This document shows, piece after piece, positions 1 through 7,398 of a stretch of DNA of 11,391 bases. Made by a program: the position numbers and the translations under genes. The notes under the pieces are model-generated. The model worked only from the letters and a program-made list of their open reading frames with translations, had not been told where the DNA came from and did no database searches. Origin of the DNA: CAYTSW01 sp964440605 (GTDB taxonomy: Bacteria > Planctomycetota > Phycisphaerae > Phycisphaerales > UBA1924); the NCBI GenBank assembly GCA_964440605.1, contig CAYTSW010000087.1, positions 1 to 11,391 of the forward strand. Reading direction: 5' to 3'. How positions within the stretch are numbered: position 1 is the stretch's first letter; the number at the start of each line of letters is the position of its first letter.

Positions 1-621
1 GCGCTCGACCGGCTCCTCCACACTCGCGCCGTCGCCCGATGGCTCGGGTGCGGGCGTGACGTTGATCGCGTTGTAGCGCTCGGCGGCCGTCAGAGCCGCT
101 TCGCGCTCGGCCCGCCCAGGCGCGGCCTCGGTCGGCGGCTGACCCGGCTGCGCGGGCGGAGGAACAGTCGGCCCGTGGCCCATCCCGTGGCTCGTGTCGG
201 TCGAGGGCGTTCTCGCCCCCCACTGAGCCCGCGTCGAGCGGGCGTTGCTCAGCAGCGTGTCGACCTCGCCCCGCAGCCGCGCGAGATACGCCAGCCGCTG
301 CTCCGCGTCGACGCGTTCGTGATTGATGCGCTCGTCGCGGTAGCGGCCCATCATCGAGCGCGCCTGATCGCGAATCTCGGCGACACGTCTGGCCGTCGTC
401 TGGCGCTGCTCCTGGCGGTGCTCGGCGCCGCTGGCGACGTCGAGCTTGAGGCCCTCGATCCATGTCCGCACCTCGCACAGAAAGAGCGCGCGGTCCTGGG
501 CGGCGTCGTCACGCATCGTGCGCAGATCTCCGCGCACCTGTCCCAGCGTCGACTCCACGTCGTGCTTGAGCTGCGCGACGCTGCGCGCGATCTCCGGAGG
601 CGTGTTCATATCCGTGCTCAT
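1..621 (-). CDS. Partial gene: Arg-rich helical protein, possible gas-vesicle accessory (GvpC-like)
   Basis: The minus strand is open from an ATG at 621 to the window edge, giving 207 codons without a stop; the C-terminus lies outside. The chain starts MSTDMNTPPEIARSV. Residues about 10-135 look like continuous amphipathic helix rich in Arg, Glu, Gln and Ala, with phrases such as RLRGEVDTLLSNARSTRAQW. A Pro/Gly/Thr-rich, probably disordered tail follows from about residue 136. No signal peptide or membrane segment is seen. The helical part, with Arg-spaced heptad-like segments, resembles the style of GvpC and other helical gas-vesicle proteins that coat the GvpA shell, but I see no clear 33-residue GvpC repeat. 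The main argument is position: it is the next gene downstream of gvpA on the same strand. A second in-frame ATG lies at 609, and the Shine-Dalgarno signal for either start is weak. The reading frame is probably real; the function is inferred from context and could be any coiled-coil protein. Confidence 0.6.
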   Translation of the reverse strand, partial: MSTDMNTPPEIARSVAQLKHDVESTLGQVRGDLRTMRDDAAQDRALFLCEVRTWIEGLKLDVASGAEHRQEQRQTTARRVAEIRDQARSMMGRYRDERINHERVDAEQRLAYLARLRGEVDTLLSNARSTRAQWGARTPSTDTSHGMGHGPTVPPPAQPGQPPTEAAPGRAEREAALTAAERYNAINVTPAPEPSGDGASVEEPVER

Positions 622-809
622 GCGCGGCCCCGCTCGTTGTGGGTCCGAGAGTGACGGCCCGCACGACACGCGGACCGTTGCTCATTGCGTGATCGGACGT
701 CCCGGTTCGCGACTTGCGTCGGCGTGCGCAGACCGCGCACGAAAAGACGCGGACGCCCGCATCAAGCGAGCGCCCGCGTCGGATCCCGTGCGACGGTGAC
801 CTCGCCCGA
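622..809. other. Intergenic stretch between gvpA and the partial helical gene
   Basis: These 188 bases hold the gvpA terminator. The remaining 120 bases, up to the ATG at 621, form the leader of the downstream gene. I see no convincing -35/-10 pair there. That gene may be served by read-through past the terminator or by a promoter I cannot recognise. Confidence 0.6.
742..780 (-). terminator. Intrinsic terminator after gvpA
   Basis: On the minus strand a stem of 15 pairs (13 Watson-Crick, two G-T wobbles) spans 780 to 746 with a five-base loop (TTGAT). Four T residues follow at 745-742. The outer arms are GACGCGG and CCGCGTC. It starts 30 bases after the gvpA stop, the classic layout of a rho-independent terminator. 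It should end most gvpA transcripts and so separate the abundant shell protein from the gene that starts at 621. Confidence 0.85.
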
Positions 810-1028
810 TCAGGCGGGGGTGGCGGCCGACGAGGTCAGGCCGATCGCCTCGGCGTACTTCAGGTAGGTCTCGACCGAAGCGATCACGACGCGGGCTTCG
901 ATCGAGAGGATGTCGATGCCGACGAGCGAGACGCGGGCGAACGCGTCGACCACGATGCCCTTGTCGAGGATGCGGTCGACGACTTCGGCGAGGCTGGACG
1001 AATCGGTGGACTTCTGAACCTTGGCCAT
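810..1028 (-). CDS. gvpA: Gas vesicle structural protein GvpA
   Basis: This 72-residue protein is the main shell subunit of gas vesicles, the hollow protein nanocompartments that give cells buoyancy. It assembles into ribs forming the gas-permeable, water-excluding wall. The sequence is near the family consensus along its whole length: SSSLAEVVDRILDKGIVVDA (about residues 10-29), RVSLVGIDILSIEARVVIAS (about 31-50), then VETYLKYAEAIGLT. These correspond to the helix-strand-strand-helix fold, and the usual family length is about 70 residues. The ATG at 1028 is chosen because AAAGGA at 1041-1036 sits seven bases upstream and the product starts MAKVQKS, as typical GvpA starts do; longer frames upstream lack conservation. 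An intrinsic terminator follows at once. No other gvp gene (N, F/L, K, J) is in the window, so the rest of a functional locus must lie to the left or elsewhere. Identification is near certain. Confidence 0.97.
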   Translation of the reverse strand: MAKVQKSTDSSSLAEVVDRILDKGIVVDAFARVSLVGIDILSIEARVVIASVETYLKYAEAIGLTSSAATPA

Positions 1029-1035
1029 TGCTGAA

Positions 1036-1041
1036 TCCTTT
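1036..1041 (-). promoter_or_regulatory. gvpA ribosome binding site
   Basis: AAAGGA on the minus strand, seven bases before the ATG at 1028. It fixes the short GvpA start against longer in-frame extensions reaching to 1253. Confidence 0.8.
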
Positions 1042-1368
1042 CCCTGGTAAGTGGCGCACAGCACGACGTGCAGGTGCTTCCCGCCGACGCATCTGCCGTG
1101 TGCGTCGCACGGACCGCCCCGTCCATCGGCCTTCCACCCAAGGCACCTTCGGTCAACACATGCGCTGATGCGTGGAAAGACGATCATTCGTGCCGTCACA
1201 AATCCAACACCCGAATCGGAGTCACACGCGCCGGGGGCACCGGTTCGAGGCAACGGGAATTCACGACGGGACGGTCAACGCCCCGCACTCGATGTCCGAC
1301 ATAGACGAAGCGCCGCTGGGCGGTTCCGCCTCCGGCGCACGCGTTGATCCTGTCGACTGACTCCTAAA

Positions 1369-1374
1369 GAGAGG
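1369..1374 (+). promoter_or_regulatory. Ribosome binding site deciding the GTG start of the CheA-like gene
   Basis: GAGAGG ends six bases before the GTG at 1381. It supports that non-ATG start as the true N-terminus; no better start exists further in. Confidence 0.75.
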
Positions 1375-1380
1375 CCGAGC

Positions 1381-4300
1381 GTGGATACGCCGAAGCCCCC
1401 CCAGCCGGCGCGCGACCCGGACCACGATCCGAGCGTGTCGATCGACCGCGCCGAACGCGCTCTCCTCGACGCACTGGAGAGCGCAGCCACCGACGCCCGT
1501 GCGCGCGCCCTCAACGACGCGCAGACGCATGTGCGGAGCCTCGGCGACGTCGGGGCCAATGGCGACAACACGCTGCGCATCATCGAGGCGGCCGCGGCTC
1601 GCCTCGATGCACTCGCGCAGGCCGCCGCTTCCCTCGAAGAATCGGACCTCGACGCGATCGTGGGCGCCACGACGTACCTGCGCGAGATCTTCACTCACAC
1701 GCCGCCGCGGTCCGCCCCGCAGGACATCCTCGCGGGCCTCGGGGTGGACAACAAAGCCGCGGGCGACCCGGGCGACACGACCGAAGCGACCGACGAGTCC
1801 CTCATCGACACCGAAGCCGGCGTGAGCAAAGACGCAGGAGAGTCAAACACCCCTGCCGAGACTGGCGATGCCCAAGGCCAGCCGAATCCGCCGGATGACG
1901 TCGCACCCGCCCCGGATCCGTGGGAGGCCGAGCACACGCTCGCGAGCGACCTGCCCGACATGGGCGACGAATACCCGACAACCGGAGATCCGCAGGGCGT
2001 CGCGACCGACGATGCCAAGCCGGACTCCTCACTATCGCTGAATGATCTCACGCGTGAGCTCGAGACGTTGGCCGGCAACATCGACGCCATCGACGAGGCC
2101 TTCGACGACGCTGACCCGACGCTGAGCGATCCCGAAGCGCACGCCGAGCAGTTCCGAGTGATCAAAGAGGAGTATGAGTCGGGCACCGAAGATCCGCAGC
2201 AAGCGACGCCCGACACGATGTCGCTGGAGTCACTCGCCGCCGAGCTCGAGGCCCTCGCCGACACCGACGCGATCGATCACCCCGCGCCTGAGGCGGGCAT
2301 CGACATGGAGGCCACGGCGCCGGAAGCAGAGAGCGGCTCGGCCGACGCCATGACTGTGGTGGCATCGTCGGAGGCTGAAGCGGTCGAAGAAGATCCGGGC
2401 CTCGACGATCAGATGGCCTCAGCAGCCGCGGCACCGGTCGACGCCGAGTGCCCCGACCCGTTGCACGACACCGACGCGACGAGGTCAGGTGACGCCGTCG
2501 ACGAAGCGACCGAGGCGGGCGAGTCGTGCGACGCACAGTCCCTCGACGATGACGCTCTCGCTGCCGAGCCAGATTCTGAGCACCTGTCGGACGATCAGCA
2601 CCCGGCGCCGCCGCCCGAAGAGGTCGGCGCTCCGATCGATGAGTCCGACGCCGAAGCGGACTGCCCGGACACGCTCATCCCCGATGCAACGGAGCCTGAG
2701 GTCGACGTCGCGGGCGACGCCGCCCTCAAGAGCCTGAGCGAAGAACCCGCTGCGCCGCCAATCGAGCAGCCTTCGGACGACTCGAGCGCAGACTTCGCGG
2801 CGGACCCGCTCGCGGCCAGCGCCACGGAGATGCCGGCTTCCGACGGACAAGACGTTGTGGAGACGGACGATGAGGATGCGCCCGAGGCCCCGGACACGCC
2901 GGGGGACACGGTCCTCGACGCGGCCGAGCCATCGGAGCACCCGATCGAGCAGTCCGCCGTCGACCCCGAAGGCGCGCACGCGTCGGAGGAACACGCCGTC
3001 GAAGTGCCTGAAGCGTCATCCGCCGACACGCCCGACGATGCCGCGGACGACGCGGCCTCCCAGGGCCCGACCATGCTCTCGCTCGAAGACATGATGGCGA
3101 TGATGGGCGAGGAGGCGTCGGACGACGAGTGGGGTACACGGCCGCTGACGCTTCCTCCCGAGAAGGCCGAGCTGCTTCAGTTCATGGTCTCGGACCTGCG
3201 TTCCGCCGCCGAGAAGATCGAGCCCATCCTTGCCGAAGCCACCGACGCCTACGCCCGCGGCGAGTGCGGCGAGCAGATCGCGCAGATCGCCCAGGAGATG
3301 CACAAGACTTCGGACTTCTTCGAGTTCAAGTCCTTGCGCACGCTCGTGGAACTGCTCGACGAGATCGGTGGCGGTCTCGCGGACTGCTCGAGTGAGCTGC
3401 TCCCTGAGCTGTTCGTGCGCATGCGTGCAATCTGCACGCTCATCGATCAGCACGCGGGCGCGCTCGAAGTCGGCATGGAAACTTTCTGGCCGCTGGGCAC
3501 CCTCGGCGATCGCGTCCGGCAGCTCCTGCGCAACGAGCCGCTCGACCCCGCCATCGCCCACTGGCACCTCGGGGACACCGATCGGGTCCTCGAGCTCGAC
3601 AAGGTCGTCGAAGGCATCGAGACGCCGCCCGAGACCGGCGGCGCGCCCTTCGAGCCGCCGGCGGAGTACCTCGCCTCCCTCAGCGGCGGCGCACCGGTGG
3701 GGGCGTCTCGCACGGGCGATGAACAGGCGCCCGGCGAAGACGCCCAGAGCCAGACGAAGAAGCCGTCGGGCCCGATGGTGCGCATCCCGCAGGAGCGCAT
3801 CGAGAGCCTGCTGGACGTGGCGCGCCAGTTGGTGCTGAGCAAGAACCGCGTCGTCAGCCTCAGCCGCGCCTTCCGCGACCGCGAGGGCGACGAGGCTGCG
3901 GGCGACCTCGCCGCGACCGCCGACGAGCTCAATCGCCTCACGGGCGAGCTCCAGAGCAGCGTCATGGACATGCGCACCCAGCCCGTCGAACGCTTGTTCG
4001 AGCGCTACCCGCGCGTGATCCGCGATGTGGCGCGACTCGCCGACAAGCAGATCGACGTCCATCTGCGCGGCGTCGAAGCGCCCGTCGACCGCGCGGTCCT
4101 CGAACAACTCGTCGAGCCGCTCAACCAGATCCTCCGCGGCTACGTCTGCCCCGCCATCGAAACGCCTGCCGACCGCGCCGCCGCCCGGAAGACCGAGACC
4201 GGGAACGTCGTCCTCGCCGCCCAGAACCAGGGCGCTCACATGGTCATCTCCGTGGAGCACGACGGGCGCGGCTTCGACCGCGATCAGGCGATCCACCTGC

Positions 4301-4956
4301 TCGCGGCCAGCGGCGTCGAGACCGAAGACGCGCTCCAAGCTCGCACCGACCTCGCCCTCTTCGACATGATGCTCCAGGACGAGGCCAGCGAGAGCCCGCT
4401 CGTCGGGCTCGCCGCGACGCTTGCGCCGATCGGCGCCTTCATCTCGCTCGACGCCCATCGAGCCAGCGGGATGCTCATCGAAATCACCGTCCCGCTTACT
4501 TCCTCGGTGATCCCCGGCATGATGGTCGGCGTGGGGGCGCACACGTACGCCGTCCCCCTCCAGACCATCCGCGAGATCGTCAAGACCGCCGGGCTCTCGC
4601 GTTACGAGGTCGCGGGCCGCGACACGATCCGCCTGCGCGACGACGTCATGCCGCTGCTCGACCTGCGTCGAGCGCTGGGCGAAGACGCCGCGGGCGACGC
4701 CGCGTTCGCGGTCGTCGTGACGATCGGTGACGACCTCGCCGCCCTCGCGGTCGACCGCATCGTCGGGCAGCGCGAGGTCGTCATCGAGCGCCTCAAGGAC
4801 GACTACGTCGACGAAGGCCCCTTCAGCGGCGCGACCATCGGCAAGGACGGCGACGTTCACCTCATCATCGACGTCCCCGCGCTCATGCGCCAGGCCGAGC
4901 AGCACCGCGCCGTCCCCACACGCTCGTCATCACCAGAACCCCACGCCGTCGGGTAA
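1381..4956 (+). CDS. CheA-like pseudokinase with long acidic linker and CheW-like domain
   Basis: The protein has 1191 residues; classical CheA has roughly 650. Layout: a helical N-terminal segment (about 17-110); an acidic, probably disordered stretch (about 120-580, only four Lys/Arg between 241 and 571); an Hpt-like helical domain (about 592-720); a CheA dimerisation domain (about 798-880); a degenerate GHKL ATPase domain (about 881-1040); and a CheW-like domain (about 1045-1175). Homology is clear from VMDMRTQPVERLFERYPRV (from 861), HDGRGFD (960-966) and the CheW phrases YAVPLQTIREIV and GATIGKDGDVHLIIDV. Catalytic residues look lost. Aligned without gaps on FFEF, the phospho-His site is Gln638, with His641 three residues later. 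The N-box reads LRGYVCPAIE (918-927) where CheA has LRNAIDHGIE, so the Mg-binding Asn is Gly920. The Gly-rich G2 box is replaced by SPLVGLA (1005-1011). I infer a cytoplasmic, non-catalytic scaffold that may bind receptors or CheW through its CheW-like domain. No other che gene is near. The stop is 10 bases from the convergent kinase gene. Confidence 0.9.
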   Translation: MDTPKPPQPARDPDHDPSVSIDRAERALLDALESAATDARARALNDAQTHVRSLGDVGANGDNTLRIIEAAAARLDALAQAAASLEESDLDAIVGATTYLREIFTHTPPRSAPQDILAGLGVDNKAAGDPGDTTEATDESLIDTEAGVSKDAGESNTPAETGDAQGQPNPPDDVAPAPDPWEAEHTLASDLPDMGDEYPTTGDPQGVATDDAKPDSSLSLNDLTRELETLAGNIDAIDEAFDDADPTLSDPEAHAEQFRVIKEEYESGTEDPQQATPDTMSLESLAAELEALADTDAIDHPAPEAGIDMEATAPEAESGSADAMTVVASSEAEAVEEDPGLDDQMASAAAAPVDAECPDPLHDTDATRSGDAVDEATEAGESCDAQSLDDDALAAEPDSEHLSDDQHPAPPPEEVGAPIDESDAEADCPDTLIPDATEPEVDVAGDAALKSLSEEPAAPPIEQPSDDSSADFAADPLAASATEMPASDGQDVVETDDEDAPEAPDTPGDTVLDAAEPSEHPIEQSAVDPEGAHASEEHAVEVPEASSADTPDDAADDAASQGPTMLSLEDMMAMMGEEASDDEWGTRPLTLPPEKAELLQFMVSDLRSAAEKIEPILAEATDAYARGECGEQIAQIAQEMHKTSDFFEFKSLRTLVELLDEIGGGLADCSSELLPELFVRMRAICTLIDQHAGALEVGMETFWPLGTLGDRVRQLLRNEPLDPAIAHWHLGDTDRVLELDKVVEGIETPPETGGAPFEPPAEYLASLSGGAPVGASRTGDEQAPGEDAQSQTKKPSGPMVRIPQERIESLLDVARQLVLSKNRVVSLSRAFRDREGDEAAGDLAATADELNRLTGELQSSVMDMRTQPVERLFERYPRVIRDVARLADKQIDVHLRGVEAPVDRAVLEQLVEPLNQILRGYVCPAIETPADRAAARKTETGNVVLAAQNQGAHMVISVEHDGRGFDRDQAIHLLAASGVETEDALQARTDLALFDMMLQDEASESPLVGLAATLAPIGAFISLDAHRASGMLIEITVPLTSSVIPGMMVGVGAHTYAVPLQTIREIVKTAGLSRYEVAGRDTIRLRDDVMPLLDLRRALGEDAAGDAAFAVVVTIGDDLAALAVDRIVGQREVVIERLKDDYVDEGPFSGATIGKDGDVHLIIDVPALMRQAEQHRAVPTRSSSPEPHAVG

Positions 4957-4966
4957 ACGCCGCCCC

Positions 4967-5746
4967 TCACACACCGGCGCGCGCCCCGCGCGGCCGGTGC
5001 GGCAGGTACCGGCCCGACAGCCCCTCGCGCTGAAGCACTTCGGCGTGCGGGTGCACGGGCGTGCGCAGCGCGTCGGACAGGTGCGGCTCGACCATCCCTC
5101 GCATCCGCTCCTGCTGCTCGGCGATGGGCAGCGTCGCGTCGATCACGCTCAGGCCGAACTCGTCGGTCATCTTCTCATACTCGTCGAGGATGCGGCTCTG
5201 GAAGACCTCGAAGCTCTTGTACGGGTCGGGGCTGATGCCCAGGTCCATCCCGGCCTCGTAGTACTTGAGCTCGGGACGCCCGGCGAGGATCCGGCGTAAG
5301 GCCTCGTCGAGCGGGACGCGGAAGTAGAACGCCGCGGTCGGCCTCGGCGCGAAGCGATAGATCCGCCGTACGTAGTCGGGGTTGACGCGCCGCGCCGCGT
5401 CGCGCGCAAAGGCCGTGTAGATGTACCGGTCCGCCAGCACCACCGCGCCGGCCTTCAGCGGCGGGAGGATGTCGCGCTCCAGGCGATCAGCGAAATCCGC
5501 GGCGTGGATCAGCGAAAACGTCATCGGGCTCAGCAGACGGCCGGCCTTGCCGTGCTTGGTCGTGTCACGCACGAGCGGCGAGGAGTTCCACTCGCTGAAG
5601 TACACGAGGTAGCCCCGGCTTGCGAGCCACTTGTGCAGCAAATCGAGCTGCGTGCTCTTGCCGCTGCCGTCGATCCCTTCCACGATGAACAGCTTGCCGG
5701 GCAGCTCGTCGTAGGACGAATACGGCTCGTAGGTCGGTTGGGTCAC
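4967..5746 (-). CDS. TMK-like P-loop kinase 1 (thymidylate kinase superfamily)
   Basis: This 259-residue protein belongs to the thymidylate kinase fold (P-loop transfer of phosphate from ATP to a nucleoside monophosphate). It shows an intact Walker A, EGIDGSGKST (23-32, Lys30), a DRY motif (106-108) after the strand AVVLA, and a lid-region phrase KYYEAGMD (161-168) shared in part with the paralogue at 8420-9223. It is longer than housekeeping dTMP kinases (about 205-215 residues). The usual S/T-x-x-AYQ segment after DRY is replaced by YTAFARDAARR, so dTMP may not be the substrate. The GTG at 5746 is chosen because AGGAG lies eight bases upstream and GTGA overlaps the Ppx stop by four bases. 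As last gene of an operon with Ppx and a CHAD protein it may work in polyphosphate or nucleotide phosphate balance. PPK2 polyphosphate kinases are structurally related P-loop enzymes, which makes a phosphate-transfer link thinkable but unproven. Superfamily certain; substrate not. Confidence 0.9.
   Translation of the reverse strand: MTQPTYEPYSSYDELPGKLFIVEGIDGSGKSTQLDLLHKWLASRGYLVYFSEWNSSPLVRDTTKHGKAGRLLSPMTFSLIHAADFADRLERDILPPLKAGAVVLADRYIYTAFARDAARRVNPDYVRRIYRFAPRPTAAFYFRVPLDEALRRILAGRPELKYYEAGMDLGISPDPYKSFEVFQSRILDEYEKMTDEFGLSVIDATLPIAEQQERMRGMVEPHLSDALRTPVHPHAEVLQREGLSGRYLPHRPRGARAGV
4972..4999 (+). other. GC-rich hairpin at the convergent gene ends
   Basis: CACCGGC and GCCGGTG form a perfect seven-pair stem. 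After a one-base bulge there are four more G-C pairs and a five-base loop. It begins 16 bases after the stop of the plus-strand CheA-like gene, inside the last codons of the minus-strand kinase gene. No T tract follows in either direction. It could help end or protect the CheA-like transcript, but in DNA this GC-rich it may be chance. Confidence 0.35.
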
Positions 5747-7389
5747 GGGGTCAGCTCCTGTTGTGCGTCGGCCCAGACGAACTCGGGCTCGAGGTCGAAG
5801 AAGTCGGCGAAGAGATCCGCTTTGCGCTGCGCCCCCCAGAGGTCGACGGAGGGCTCGGACTGAGCGTTCACGGCGAAGCGCGCCTTGCGCGACCGCACCT
5901 CCACCTCCACGTTGCGCACACGCTGCGTGTGCGTGCGGTCGAGCCCGTCGGCCACGCGCAGGATGGCTCCCAGCGCGCACACCGCGTCGCGGTCGGCGCG
6001 CGCGAGCTTGGCGAAGGCGTTGTGCTTGAGCTTCGGCGTCGAACGCCGGTGGTACCGCGCCACGTTCGCGACGATCTCCAGCTCGCGCTGGCTGAACCCG
6101 CGCATCCCCGAGTGCACGATCAAATGGTAGCTGTGCTTGTGGTGCTTGGCGTAGTTGATGATGTAGCCGACGTCGTGCAGCAGCGCCGCGGCGTGGAGCA
6201 GCTCGCGATTCAGGGGCGTGAACATGCCCACCCGGTACGAGCCGATCGCCCCCTCGAGCCGGTCGAAGATCGCCAGCGCCAGACGCGCCACCTGCTCGGC
6301 GTGCGGACGCTCCCACTGGCACTTTTCCCCGAACCAGACCGCCGAGCGCAGCTTGCCCGTTTCGGGCGGCTTCGCCGGCGCCTCGCCCGATCGCAGGTCG
6401 TCGATCATCCGCAGCATGAGCCCGTCGCGGATGCCCCCGTCGTGCACGCGCAGGCGGTTGACCCCCAAGCGCTTCATCAGCCGCTCGGCGATCGTGATGC
6501 CCGCGACGATGATGTCGGCGCGGTCGGGCGACAGCCCGGGCACGCGCGCGCGCTCGGACCGAGGCATGTCGCGCAGGCGGTCGAGCATGTGCCGCACGTC
6601 GTGGCGGTGCAGCTCGTGACCGCGTACGGAGTAGGGCAGCATCTCGCCCGCGGGCGCCTCGGCGCCCGACGCCGCCATCGACGTCGTCGCCAGCGTCGTG
6701 AACGTCCCGCCCGTCCCGAAGAGCACGGCGGGGGAAGCCGCCGGCCTCGGCACCTCGTTCTTGAGCGTCTCGCGCACGTACGCGCGCAGCGACTTGTACG
6801 TCGCCTCGCTGGTGTCGTCTGCGATGGCGAACCGCTCCGTGAGACGCACCGCGCCCAGCTTGAGCGTGTGCACCTGCTCGATGACCGCGTTCGTGCAGAC
6901 GACGATCTCCGTCGACCCGCCTCCGATGTCCGCGATGCCGACGGTCTGGTCGGCGATGTCGAAGTTGCCCAGCACGCTGCGGAACGCCAGGCGTGCTTCC
7001 TCCTCGGCCGAGATCACCTCGAGCTCGATCCCCGTGTGCTGGCGCAGCGCGGCGATGAAGCCCTCGCTGTTGACCGCCTCGCGCACCGCCGAGGTCGCCA
7101 CCGCCCGCAGGCGCGACACGCCGTAGCCCTCGGCGATCGCCTTGAGCCGCTTGATCGCCATCACCGAGGCCTCGACCGACTCCGCGTCGAGCCGGCCGGT
7201 CTGCGCAAGACCCCGCCCGAGCCGCGTGATCACCTTCTCGTCGTCCAGCAGGCGGTATCCGTCGTCGAGCACCTGCGCGACGACGAGGCGGATGCTGTTG
7301 CTGCCCACGTCGATCGCCGCCATCCGGTCGGCGCGCACCTCGACCTCGAGCGGTGCGGTCTCCGGCAAGCCCTCGGTTCCGCGATCCAC
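5743..7389 (-). CDS. ppx: Exopolyphosphatase / pppGpp phosphatase family protein (Ppx/GppA) with HD-type C-terminus
   Basis: About 548 residues, matching the long four-domain Ppx/GppA form (E. coli Ppx 513). Family enzymes remove terminal phosphate from polyphosphate or from pppGpp. The N-terminal ASKHA-type fold shows AAIDVGSNSIRLVV (from about residue 24), TSAVREAVN (about 99), ISAEEEARLAF (about 126-136, with the catalytic Glu of the family) and ADIGGGSTEIVV (about 153-164, phosphate-binding loop). The C-terminal part carries an HD-type motif, LLHDVGY (about residue 405), followed by the His-rich NYAKHHKHSYHLI, as in Ppx/GppA domain III. The GTG at 7389 is preferred because AGGAG lies four bases upstream. 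The in-frame GTG at 7401, overlapping the CHAD stop as GTGA but without a Shine-Dalgarno, is the alternative (552 residues). The stop overlaps the next kinase start. Sequence alone does not separate Ppx from GppA activity; the CHAD neighbour favours polyphosphate. Confidence 0.93.
   Translation of the reverse strand: MDRGTEGLPETAPLEVEVRADRMAAIDVGSNSIRLVVAQVLDDGYRLLDDEKVITRLGRGLAQTGRLDAESVEASVMAIKRLKAIAEGYGVSRLRAVATSAVREAVNSEGFIAALRQHTGIELEVISAEEEARLAFRSVLGNFDIADQTVGIADIGGGSTEIVVCTNAVIEQVHTLKLGAVRLTERFAIADDTSEATYKSLRAYVRETLKNEVPRPAASPAVLFGTGGTFTTLATTSMAASGAEAPAGEMLPYSVRGHELHRHDVRHMLDRLRDMPRSERARVPGLSPDRADIIVAGITIAERLMKRLGVNRLRVHDGGIRDGLMLRMIDDLRSGEAPAKPPETGKLRSAVWFGEKCQWERPHAEQVARLALAIFDRLEGAIGSYRVGMFTPLNRELLHAAALLHDVGYIINYAKHHKHSYHLIVHSGMRGFSQRELEIVANVARYHRRSTPKLKHNAFAKLARADRDAVCALGAILRVADGLDRTHTQRVRNVEVEVRSRKARFAVNAQSEPSVDLWGAQRKADLFADFFDLEPEFVWADAQQELTP
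5755..5759 (-). promoter_or_regulatory. Ribosome binding site for TMK-like kinase 1
   Basis: AGGAG on the minus strand, eight bases before the GTG at 5746 and inside the last codons of the Ppx gene. It supports the GTG start and translational coupling. Confidence 0.75.
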
Positions 7390-7393
7390 GGCG

Positions 7394-7398
7394 CTCCT
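7394..7398 (-). promoter_or_regulatory. Ribosome binding site bearing on the Ppx start
   Basis: AGGAG lies four bases before the GTG at 7389 and downstream of the alternative GTG at 7401. It favours the shorter Ppx, though the spacing is on the short side. Confidence 0.5.

Larger units (their letters stand above)
1029..1380. other. Divergent intergenic region, gvpA / CheA-like gene
   Basis: This 352-base stretch lies between two divergent genes and should hold both promoters and any shared operator. It contains the ribosome binding sites of both genes. TTGACC hexamers that could be -35 elements lie on the minus strand at 1156-1151 and 1277-1272, but neither has a recognisable -10 element 16-18 bases further on. 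I see no sigma-54 (-24/-12) pattern. Open frames crossing the region do not resemble proteins. Confidence 0.6.

Noticed and set aside
1151..1277. TTGACC hexamers as -35 elements for gvpA
   Set aside because: Neither copy (1156-1151, 1277-1272) has a recognisable -10 partner at 16-18 bases, so I do not call a promoter.
3016..4905. 629-codon open frame on the minus strand opposite the CheA-like gene
   Set aside because: It mirrors a high-GC coding region whose codon bias leaves the opposite strand open. The product has no recognisable domain, while the plus-strand frame has clear CheA-type motifs.
4967..5746. Calling kinase 1 a housekeeping tmk
   Set aside because: The fold fits, but the length, the altered segment after DRY and the polyphosphate-type neighbourhood make the substrate uncertain.
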